A stretch of DNA of 33,022 nt from assembly GCA_029060755.1 (NCBI GenBank), contig JAIDTI010000021.1, positions 1 to 33,022 of the forward strand, in the 5' to 3' direction. The position numbers and the translations under genes were made by a program. The DNA is from Ruminococcus sp. (GTDB lineage Bacteria; Bacillota; Clostridia; Oscillospirales; Ruminococcaceae). Shown piece after piece: positions 15,682-21,724 of this stretch. Within the stretch, counting starts at the first letter, position 1. The number at the start of each line of letters is the position of its first letter. The notes under the pieces are model-generated. The model was not told the DNA's origin and ran no database searches. It worked only from the letters and a program-made list of their open reading frames with translations.

Positions 15682-16776
15682 ATGAAACTTGGTATGGTCG
15701 GACTGCCGAACGTCGGCAAAAGCACACTATTTAACGCACTCACAAATGCCGGTGCGGAATCTGCGAACTATCCATTCTGCACTATCGAAAAAAACATAGG
15801 CATTGTCTCTGTTCCTGACGAAAGACTTGACAAACTTGCTGAAATGTATGAGCCGGACAAATTCACTCCCGCAACTCTTGAATTTGTTGATATTGCAGGA
15901 CTTGTAAAAGGTGCATCAAAAGGTGAAGGACTCGGAAATAAATTCCTTGCAGATATTCGTGAAGTTGATGCAATTGTCCATGTTGTACGCTGTTTTGAAG
16001 ATGATAATATTATCCATGTTGACGGAAATATAAATCCGCTCCGTGACATTGAAACGATAAATCTTGAACTTATTTTCTCCGATATTGAAATGGTTGATAG
16101 ACGTATCGACCGTGCAAAGAAAGCATCAAAGGGTGACAAGAAATTTCTTGCGGAAGTTGATTTTCTTGAACGTCTCAAAGCACATCTTGAGGAAGGCAAA
16201 TCCGCAAGAGCATTTGATTTTACAGATGATGAGCGTGAACTTATCAAGTCTACTCCCTTGCTCTCTGCAAAGCCTGTTATTTATGCGGCTAATTTAAGTG
16301 AGGCTGATTTTTCAGGCAATATCGAAAACAATGAAAACTACTGTAAAGTGCGTCAGCTTGCAGAGGAGGAACATTCAGCCGTACTCCCGATATGCGCACA
16401 GACTGAAGCGGAAATTGCTGAAATGGACGACGAAGACAAAAAAATGTTCCTTGCTGATTTAGGTCTCGAAGTATCAGGACTTAACAGAATCATCAAGGAG
16501 GGCTATGCACTTCTCGGACTTATTTCATTCCTTACAGCAGGCAAACAGGAAGTTCGTGCATGGACGATAACAAAGGGTACGAAAGCACCGCAGGCAGCAG
16601 GAAAAATCCACACGGACTTTGAAAAAGGCTTTATTCGTGCAGAAGTTATATCGTTCAATGACCTTATGGAGTGTGGCACAATGGCAAATGCCAAAGAAAA
16701 AGGTCTGGTACGCTTAGAGGGCAAGGAATATGTCATGAATGATGGAGATATTGTTGTATTCAGATTCAATGTGTAA
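15682..16776 (+). CDS. ychF: Obg-like ribosome-binding ATPase YchF
   Basis: A 364-residue protein, full family length. G1 is GLPNVGKST (about 7-15), G3 is DIAGLVKGAS, and the G4 position reads NLSEADF rather than NKxD, which is the hallmark of YchF/OLA1 and explains the ATP preference. The C-terminal TGS-like domain reads TKGTKAPQAAGKIHTDFEKG followed by FIRAEV. It is a translation- and stress-related ATPase. A GAGGT site lies upstream. The stop codon TAA abuts the left end of a Mu-like element, whose target duplication includes the last two bases of the stop. Confidence 0.97.
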   Translation: MKLGMVGLPNVGKSTLFNALTNAGAESANYPFCTIEKNIGIVSVPDERLDKLAEMYEPDKFTPATLEFVDIAGLVKGASKGEGLGNKFLADIREVDAIVHVVRCFEDDNIIHVDGNINPLRDIETINLELIFSDIEMVDRRIDRAKKASKGDKKFLAEVDFLERLKAHLEEGKSARAFDFTDDERELIKSTPLLSAKPVIYAANLSEADFSGNIENNENYCKVRQLAEEEHSAVLPICAQTEAEIAEMDDEDKKMFLADLGLEVSGLNRIIKEGYALLGLISFLTAGKQEVRAWTITKGTKAPQAAGKIHTDFEKGFIRAEVISFNDLMECGTMANAKEKGLVRLEGKEYVMNDGDIVVFRFNV

Positions 16777-16779
16777 AAA

Positions 16780-16805
16780 TGTAATAGGTCATGCAAAATG
16801 TAAAA
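16780..16805 (+). repeat. Terminal inverted repeat of the Mu-like element, ychF side
   Basis: Begins TGTAATAGGTCATGCAAAAT and matches the opposite end at 22/26 positions. The truncated transposase gene runs straight into it, and the internal repeats seen near the other end are absent here. Confidence 0.8.
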
Positions 16806-17383
16806 GCTGACTTTACGCTTGAACGCCGATACAGACGGAACGTCAGGAAACGCAAGCTTTGTCTTGTCATAGCACCATTTAATTGAACGTTCCTGAGGTG
16901 TCATATACAGCGTATAGAACATATCCCAAGCCTTTTCACTGATACTGCAAGCCCCTTTGTTGTGTCCGCCCCTGCTGTCAATCAGGCTTTCAATACCTCC
17001 GTTCTTATACTTCGTCTGCCACAGATAAAGCTGACGTGTTGTGAAACTTTCGTTGTTTTGTTCATTAAAATCCTGTATAAACTTGTCTGCTGACATTCCG
17101 GCATGCTTAAAGTCAAGTACGATTGATGCCTTGTATTCAGCATCTTTTATCTGCATGAGTGAGTAACGCTCTATCAGTAATTCAGGCTCTTTTCCAACGT
17201 TTTTGCCATTGTACCTGTCCTGTGCCTCCTGCGGTAAGCTCTCCAATGAGATTAACAACTGTTTTCCGCCTGTCCTACACCATTAATAGTTACACTTTTG
17301 TATTTTCCAGCTGACACAGCTTTTTGTACAGCTCTTTCTGAAATATTCAAAAGTTCTGAAACTTCCTTAACTGTTAAGTTCAT
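16797..17383 (-). pseudogene. MuA-like transposase, frameshifted and truncated
   Basis: The ATG at 17,383 opens MNLTVKEVSELLNISERAVQ, a MuA/MerR-like winged helix, and runs to SVTINGVG before the frame closes at TAA near 17,255. One base shifted, sequence continues from about 17,285 as RTGGKQLLISLESLPQEAQ, the classic continuation of this domain, then a second helix-turn-helix region (FTTRQLYLWQTKYKNGGIES) and SIKWCYDKTKLAFPDVPSVS. A 1-base deletion near 17,285-17,295 explains this. Only DNA-binding parts remain: the DDE catalytic core is absent, and beyond 16,797 the frame reads into the inverted repeat and antisense of ychF. The start overlaps the Ner-like gene by 17 bp. Confidence 0.82.
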
Positions 17384-17582
17384 TTGAATCTTCCTTTAAA
17401 AAACTTTCATCAATTCCGAATTGTAGTGAAATCAAACGTATTACAGCTTTTGACGGATAATCCTGTCCGCTTTCTATCCTTGATAAATGCGACTGTGATA
17501 TACATATCATTTCTGCAAAGTCTATCTGTCTCAGCTTATTGCCTAAACGGATAGACTTTATTTTTTTGTTAATATCATTCAA
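17367..17582 (-). CDS. Small XRE helix-turn-helix regulator (Ner-like)
   Basis: A 71-residue protein that is essentially one XRE domain (KIKSIRLGNKLRQIDFAEMI followed by CISQSHLSRIESGQDYPS). It starts at TTG behind AAGGAGGGATTGTT. It is transcribed with the transposase fragment (17-bp overlap), matching the position of ner in Mu, where Ner limits early transcription. It has its own consensus promoter at 17,662-17,690. Confidence 0.82.
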   Translation of the reverse strand: MNDINKKIKSIRLGNKLRQIDFAEMICISQSHLSRIESGQDYPSKAVIRLISLQFGIDESFLKEDSNELNS

Positions 17583-17600
17583 AACAATCCCTCCTTTTTA

Positions 17601-17629
17601 TTGACTTTAAGGCAGAAATAGAGTAGAAT
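17601..17629 (+). promoter_or_regulatory. Rightward promoter of the element's repressor
   Basis: TTGACT (17,601-17,606), a 17-bp spacer and TAGAAT (17,624-17,629). The leader to the repressor start is about 115 nt and crosses the opposing early promoter. Confidence 0.65.
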
Positions 17630-17640
17630 ATTAATAGTGG

Positions 17641-17657
17641 ATATGCATTAGGCATAT
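17641..17657. promoter_or_regulatory. Putative switch operator
   Basis: ATATGC / GCATAT with a 5-bp centre (ATTAG), lying exactly between the two facing promoters. Confidence 0.5.
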
Positions 17658-17661
17658 TTAT

Positions 17662-17690
17662 ATTATAGTATATTCAAACGCACTTGTCAA
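17662..17690 (-). promoter_or_regulatory. Leftward early promoter of the Ner-transposase unit
   Basis: On the minus strand TTGACA (17,690-17,685), a 17-bp spacer and TATAAT (17,667-17,662): perfect consensus. It faces the repressor promoter, so the two are probably mutually exclusive. Confidence 0.85.
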
Positions 17691-17753
17691 GCTTTTTTGA
17701 GTAATTTTAAATATACTTTATGAATATCACACAAATTTTAAGGAGTGATTTTG

Positions 17754-18101
17754 TTGTTTTATGACAATTTAAAAAAAGAATGTGAGCGTCAAGGATTAAA
17801 AATAACACCAATTGTTTTAGAATGTGGTGGAAATAAGGGTTCTTTAAGTGGTTGGAAAAAAGGTGCATCTCCTAATTCAGACATTGTAATAAAATTATCA
17901 GTAAGGTTAAACGTACCTACCGATTACCTTTTATTTGGAAAAGAAGAAACATCAAGAATTATTGAAATACCTAAAACATCATTAACAGAAAATGAAAAAG
18001 AATTGTTAAGCCTTTTCAATCAACTTCCTTATCGTGAACAATTAAAACTGATAGGAAAAGTGGAAAGTATGGTAGAAGAGATTTTAAAAAATAACTTGTA
18101 A
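17754..18101 (+). CDS. XRE-family repressor of the Mu-like element
   Basis: About 115 residues, with an N-terminal helix-turn-helix region (ITPIVLECGGNKGSLSGWKK, then GASPNSDIVIKLSVRLNVPT) and a C-terminal stretch LTENEKELLSLFNQLPYREQ like that of the regulator at 11.3 kb. I chose the TTG at 17,754, 8 nt after AAGGAG; TTG at 17,751 or GTG at 17,745 are alternatives. It points toward the element end, as the Mu c repressor gene does. It probably silences the early promoter. It appears intact, unlike the transposase. Confidence 0.8.
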   Translation: MFYDNLKKECERQGLKITPIVLECGGNKGSLSGWKKGASPNSDIVIKLSVRLNVPTDYLLFGKEETSRIIEIPKTSLTENEKELLSLFNQLPYREQLKLIGKVESMVEEILKNNL

Positions 18102-18140
18102 GAAAATGTAGGGTAATAGATATAACTGACCGCATAAAAA

Positions 18141-18174
18141 ATAAGTACCTTAACTTCAAATTTAAGGTACTTAT
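18141..18174. terminator. Intrinsic terminator of the repressor gene
   Basis: Perfect 13-bp stem ATAAGTACCTTAA / TTAAGGTACTTAT with an 8-nt loop and T-run. A-run on the other side makes it potentially bidirectional. Confidence 0.9.
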
Positions 18175-18186
18175 TTTTTTATAAAA

Positions 18187-18302
18187 GTTCGTTAGTTTTT
18201 GTGAAAACGGTTCGTTAGTTACGGATTTTTTACATTTTGGTTCGTTAGTCGTACATAGAAAAAGGCTATAAATGGACTTTCTAATTTTTCAGACTAACGA
18301 AC
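18187..18302. repeat. Subterminal GTTCGTTAGT sites (probable transposase-binding sites)
   Basis: GTTCGTTAGT occurs at 18,187-18,196, 18,210-18,219 and 18,240-18,249, and inverted (ACTAACGAAC) at 18,293-18,302, next to the terminal repeat. The number and spacing recall the MuA-binding sites at a Mu end. Confidence 0.75.
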
Positions 18303-18304
18303 TT

Positions 18305-18330
18305 TTTCACATTTTGCGTGAGCCATTACA
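18305..18330 (-). repeat. Terminal inverted repeat of the Mu-like element, distal side
   Basis: Read on the minus strand it starts TGTAATGGCTCACGCAAAAT. Partner of 16,780-16,805. Confidence 0.8.
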
Positions 18331-18339
18331 AAAAAATAT

Positions 18340-18363
18340 TGCTGTATCATGAATGATACAGCA
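18340..18363. terminator. Intrinsic terminator shared by ychF (ancestrally) and the FIST-EAL gene
   Basis: TGCTGTATCA pairs with TGATACAGCA around a TGAA loop, with TTTTTT after it and AAAAAA before it. Before the transposon landed it would have lain within about 15 bp of the ychF stop codon. Confidence 0.85.
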
Positions 18364-18375
18364 TTTTTTGTTCAT

Positions 18376-20910
18376 TTATTTTTTGTCCGAATTATTATCA
18401 TCAAATTTAAGTGCATCAGAAGGCTTGCTGAATAAATATCCTTGAGAATATCTTATGCTGTTTGCTTCAATAACTGTCTGAATATCGCTTGTTTCAATAA
18501 ATTCCGCAATGATTTCCTTATGGTGCTTTTCTGCCCATGATGCTATCATTTCAAGAAATTCACGCGCAAAAACGTCTGTTTTTATGTTCTTTACAATTTC
18601 ACCGTCGATTTTTATATAATCGGACTTGACTTTGAATATATTCACGATATTTGAAAATCCGCTTCCGAAGTCGTCTATAGCAATTTTTCCACCTGACTGG
18701 TGAATCTTCTCAACAAATTCCGCAATAATCTGATAATCTTCAATTTCCTCTGTTTCCGTCAACTCAAATACATAGTTTTCAGGGTGCGGAGCATTTTGCA
18801 GAAATTTAAGAATAAAATGGACGATTTTATAATTATAGATGTCACTTATATTAAGATTGATTGTTACAATGTCATGTCTGTCACGGAATTTTTTCATAAC
18901 CTTGCATATCATAAGGTACGAAATATCGTGATAAAAGCCGTATTCTTTGGCAATATCCATAAAGCGATAAGGCGTGTATATATTCCCCTCTGCATCTTTT
19001 ATACGCATAAGCGATTCATACATACTTATTCTGCCATTTATGTTGTCTCTTATCCCCTGAAAGAACGGTATAACCCTGTCATTTGCAACAGCGTCATTGA
19101 GAATCATGAGCATCTCCATTTTCTTTGCGTGAATCTGCTCCAATCCTAAATCTGATGTATAATTAAGGAAAAATATGTTCTTTATCCTCATGTTGACAAG
19201 AGTAAGCTCCACTTTGTTAATCATATCTTCCTCATTCATTACGATTGAAAATTCAGTTACGGGAATATATGAGCCGAATCTGAACTCTGACAGATATTCC
19301 TGCAAAGAACGCATCTTATCTATAAATTCGCCGTCACAGAGATTAGGCGCAGCAGTTATGATAAGTGAATTTTTCTTGTAGATATAGCAGTTGAAACGCT
19401 TATCATGGATAAATTCAGTTATAGCCTTATAGAACTGAATAAAGCATGACTGAAATTTTGACTTGCTCAGAAACGCATTAAGCAGTCCCTCATTTCTGCA
19501 AGTAATCATACATATCTTGTCAAATTTTCCGATACTCAAATCATAGGAATATTTTGTTATATTGTCAATGCCTGTTTCGTCATCTTTAAAGAGTGAGTAT
19601 TCAATTTCCTGCTGACGAAGTGAAAGTGTTTCGTCATTCTCTTTTCTGCTGTATTTTATAAGATAGTCAATTATATGCTCACGGTTATTTACAAAATCAG
19701 CCGGATTTTCACGGAAAACTGATGTGTCAATATGTATTCTGCGCCTGCTTTCTGATAATGCAGAAATGGCAAATGAATAATTGCAGTAATGATTTCTACT
19801 GTTCATACTGCCAATCTCTCCAGCAACAAGGCAACCGCTAAGATTTGTATTTCTGAAAGGCATAAGCTCCGATTTTGCACAATCTTTAAAAAGGAGTTGT
19901 CTTGATACACAACTGTAGCCGAAAAGAACTTCTGCATAATGTTCATTTATATTATTGCATACTCTTTCACACACTTCAATATTTTTCTGCAAACTTGAAT
20001 AGGATATTTTTATTTTGTCGCCCGCCCTGACTTCAACAAGCAGATACATTATGGGTTCAGGCTCATCAGCAAAAACTTTTACATTTTCATTCTGCGGAGA
20101 ATACGACAATGCCAGAGGAAGATTACCGCTGTCACTCTTTACCAGAGGGAAAAGAACAGTCATATCAAGATTTCCGTCATCAGAAAAGCTTATTCCCAAT
20201 TGTTTTTCATACCATTCAACAGCATTTTCGCCATCAATAGTTCTTATGATGATACCGTCTGCATCTGTAATTGTATGGCTTCTGCCGACAGGTTCAGTGA
20301 CATAAATAAGATTGCTGTATATATTTATATTGTTTGAGTCTATAACAGCAACTGCAAGAGAATCATCAGAAACGCCATTATTATCAAAAACAAAAGAATC
20401 ATTTTCTATGCTCATGACAATATTTTCAGGTGTATTTGCAATTCCTCCTATAAGCTGTACCTTTGTTGCAAGTTCATTTACACGCTCAACAAATCTTTCA
20501 ACCTTTACAAAAGGACGTGCAAAGAATGTGAACATATATTTTGAATTTTCTGTTATCATTGAAGCAACTGTTCTGTCCGCAATAACATCGCCACGCACAT
20601 CATTTCCGACAGCATCAGAAAGCCCGATAATACCGGTTCTTATATTAGCAGAATTGAACTCCGTTATTGATAACAGACAATAGTCAGCAACTATTTCACC
20701 ATTAAGAATAATTCCGGAAGTACTGCAACCGATAATCTTTGATGCAGGCAGATAGCTGAGTATGGTTTTAACCAACGGCATAATATTATCCTTGTTATGC
20801 ACGCAGGTGTGGATTCTTATTAAATATTCCTTTTCAGGCGATAAATTTTCTTTTTCTGTAAAAGCCTTGAAATTTTTTTCATCAGAATAAATAAAGTTTA
20901 TATTTTTCAT
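18376..20910 (-). CDS. FIST-sensor EAL-domain c-di-GMP phosphodiesterase
   Basis: An 844-residue protein. FIST_N (about 15-215, with GCSTSG at 61-66) and FIST_C (about 225-390, with FGYSCVSRQLL near 330 and GEIG near 364) form a presumed small-ligand sensor. A degenerate GGDEF domain (about 435-600; DDETG kept, GGDEF loop lost) precedes an EAL domain (about 605-840). The EAL motif reads E632-S-L, with N685, E716, D746-D747, K767, E803 and Q823 present, so c-di-GMP hydrolysis is likely. The ATG at 20,910 is preferred: the longer frame reads upstream through the promoter. No signal peptide is visible. Confidence 0.88.
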   Translation of the reverse strand: MKNINFIYSDEKNFKAFTEKENLSPEKEYLIRIHTCVHNKDNIMPLVKTILSYLPASKIIGCSTSGIILNGEIVADYCLLSITEFNSANIRTGIIGLSDAVGNDVRGDVIADRTVASMITENSKYMFTFFARPFVKVERFVERVNELATKVQLIGGIANTPENIVMSIENDSFVFDNNGVSDDSLAVAVIDSNNINIYSNLIYVTEPVGRSHTITDADGIIIRTIDGENAVEWYEKQLGISFSDDGNLDMTVLFPLVKSDSGNLPLALSYSPQNENVKVFADEPEPIMYLLVEVRAGDKIKISYSSLQKNIEVCERVCNNINEHYAEVLFGYSCVSRQLLFKDCAKSELMPFRNTNLSGCLVAGEIGSMNSRNHYCNYSFAISALSESRRRIHIDTSVFRENPADFVNNREHIIDYLIKYSRKENDETLSLRQQEIEYSLFKDDETGIDNITKYSYDLSIGKFDKICMITCRNEGLLNAFLSKSKFQSCFIQFYKAITEFIHDKRFNCYIYKKNSLIITAAPNLCDGEFIDKMRSLQEYLSEFRFGSYIPVTEFSIVMNEEDMINKVELTLVNMRIKNIFFLNYTSDLGLEQIHAKKMEMLMILNDAVANDRVIPFFQGIRDNINGRISMYESLMRIKDAEGNIYTPYRFMDIAKEYGFYHDISYLMICKVMKKFRDRHDIVTINLNISDIYNYKIVHFILKFLQNAPHPENYVFELTETEEIEDYQIIAEFVEKIHQSGGKIAIDDFGSGFSNIVNIFKVKSDYIKIDGEIVKNIKTDVFAREFLEMIASWAEKHHKEIIAEFIETSDIQTVIEANSIRYSQGYLFSKPSDALKFDDNNSDKK

Positions 20911-20953
20911 ATCATTCACTTCTTTTTCTCTGAATTTACATATTGTTATTTTT

Positions 20954-20982
20954 ATTATAACATATTCTTCAAAAAAAATCAA
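20954..20982 (-). promoter_or_regulatory. Promoter of the FIST-EAL gene
   Basis: On the minus strand TTGATT (20,982-20,977), a 17-bp spacer and TATAAT (20,959-20,954). Confidence 0.75.
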
Positions 20983-21088
20983 TAGTTTCGAAAAAAATTG
21001 AACACATATTCCAAAAACCACAATATATTTTTGTAACCTTTTAACATCAATATGAATAATATATATCGGGAGAGGAATTAATTTCATG

Positions 21089-21108
21089 TCTCCTGAATAA
21101 AAAGGAGG
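21089..21108 (+). promoter_or_regulatory. Possible hairpin covering the cotJA ribosome-binding site
   Basis: CTCCT (21,090-21,094) can pair with the Shine-Dalgarno AGGAG (21,103-21,107) over an 8-nt loop. Short stem, so only suggestive. I could not identify a convincing sporulation-sigma promoter upstream. Confidence 0.3.
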
Positions 21109-21116
21109 AATTTATC

Positions 21117-21365
21117 ATGAATCTTAGTTTGTTTGATACAGACGGAACAAGGTTTGAGGAAAGAAAACCTGATTTTCCGAACATGACTCAACCGTCTGAA
21201 AACAGATATACAGGAGAAACACCGTCTATGCCGTTACGACCGTCGCTTGCAATGGCTTATGTGCCGTTTCAGCAGTGGGGAAATACAATGCAGCCGAATG
21301 AAGCCCTTGAAAGTGGCACGCTTTTTTCCGACCTTGTTTTTCCTTTTGAGGAGGTGGGAAAATGA
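21117..21365 (+). CDS. cotJA: Spore coat-associated protein CotJA
   Basis: An 82-residue protein whose second half (MPLRPSLAMAYVPFQQWGNT followed by LFPF-like FSDLVFPFEE) is the CotJA signature. The site AAAGGAGGAATTTATC lies before the ATG. It overlaps cotJB by 4 bp (ATGA), as in the usual cotJABC operon. In Bacillus this operon is expressed in the mother cell and its products go to the inner spore coat. Its presence suggests sporulation capacity or ancestry. Confidence 0.9.
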   Translation: MNLSLFDTDGTRFEERKPDFPNMTQPSENRYTGETPSMPLRPSLAMAYVPFQQWGNTMQPNEALESGTLFSDLVFPFEEVGK

Positions 21366-21607
21366 GTAATCAGGAAATGCTCATGAATAAAATAAAACAG
21401 TACGACTTCACACTGAAAGAACTGAATTTATACCTTGATACTCACCCTAATTGCAGACGTGCATTGGCAATGTTTGCAAAGTATAAAAAGCTCCGTGAGG
21501 AAGTTGTAAAAGAATATACTGAAAAATATGGTCCTATTGTCCCCGAACAGAACAACAGTACTCAGCGTTGGACATGGATTGACGACCCTTTTCCGTGGGA
21601 GGTATAG
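21362..21607 (+). CDS. cotJB: Spore coat protein CotJB
   Basis: An 81-residue helical protein with the family core FTLKELNLYLDTHPNCRRAL, a KYKKLREEV helix and the C-terminal WTWIDDPFPWEV typical of CotJB. It overlaps cotJA and is followed 3 bp later by the ATG of cotJC, whose ribosome site (GGGAGGT) lies within the end of cotJB. Confidence 0.93.
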   Translation: MSNQEMLMNKIKQYDFTLKELNLYLDTHPNCRRALAMFAKYKKLREEVVKEYTEKYGPIVPEQNNSTQRWTWIDDPFPWEV

Positions 21608-21610
21608 ACT

Positions 21611-21702
21611 ATGTGGCAATATGAGAAAAAACTGCAATATCCTGTAAATATAAAAAATCCGAATCCTAAACTTGCAAAAGCTATAATCGACCAGTTAGGA
21701 GG
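21611..21702 (+). pseudogene. cotJC: cotJC, first segment (codons 1-31), interrupted
   Basis: Encodes MWQYEKKLQYPVNIKNPNPK followed by LAKAIIDQLGG, the N-terminus of CotJC, a manganese-catalase-like spore coat protein. The match stops at GG (21,701-21,702), the first two bases of codon 31; then unrelated sequence gives a chimeric tail LKARKL and a stop at 21,722-21,724. The continuation PDGELAASLRYL is found at 30,331. Joining the two GG dinucleotides restores frame and sequence exactly, so this is best seen as a gene split by an integrated element rather than an eroded pseudogene. Confidence 0.93.
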
Positions 21703-21712
21703 TCTTAAAGCC
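21692..21712 (+). other. attL of intervening element 1
   Basis: Left arm CAGTTAGGA comes from cotJC and right arm TCTTAAAGCC from the element, around GG (21,701-21,702). Combined with the other junction, the rebuilt attB has arms CAGTTAGGA and TCCTGACGG (7 of 9 positions symmetric) and the rebuilt attP has arms GGCACTTAGA and TCTTAAAGCC (7 of 10), both centred on GG, as expected for large serine recombinases. Confidence 0.85.
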
Positions 21713-21724
21713 AGAAAGTTATAA

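Larger units (their letters stand above)
16780..18330. mobile_element. Internally deleted Mu-like transposable element (1,551 bp)
   Basis: The ends are inverted repeats: plus-strand 16,780 onward and minus-strand 18,330 inward agree at 22 of the first 26 positions (TGTAAT, then CA-GCAAAATGT). They start 5'-TG and end CA-3', as with MuA-class transposases. AAAAA precedes 16,780 and follows 18,330, consistent with the 5-bp duplication of Mu, though a poly-A target is weak proof. Inside, the order from the 18,330 end is repressor, switch region, Ner-like regulator and transposase, as in phage Mu. The transposase is truncated directly at the 16,780 end, so this is a deletion derivative. Confidence 0.8.

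Noticed and set aside
15768..16247. 159-codon ORF on the minus strand
   Set aside because: Ser-rich antisense shadow of ychF, without a ribosome site or family motif.
16503..16779. C-terminal extension of the transposase ORF
   Set aside because: Beyond the terminal repeat the frame only reads antisense ychF, so it is accidental read-through.
18700..19149. 149-codon ORF on the plus strand
   Set aside because: Antisense of the EAL domain of the FIST-EAL gene, no motif or start signal.
20911..21087. N-terminal 59-residue extension of the FIST-EAL protein
   Set aside because: It would read through the gene's own promoter and lacks a ribosome site; the ATG at 20,910 matches the FIST start better.
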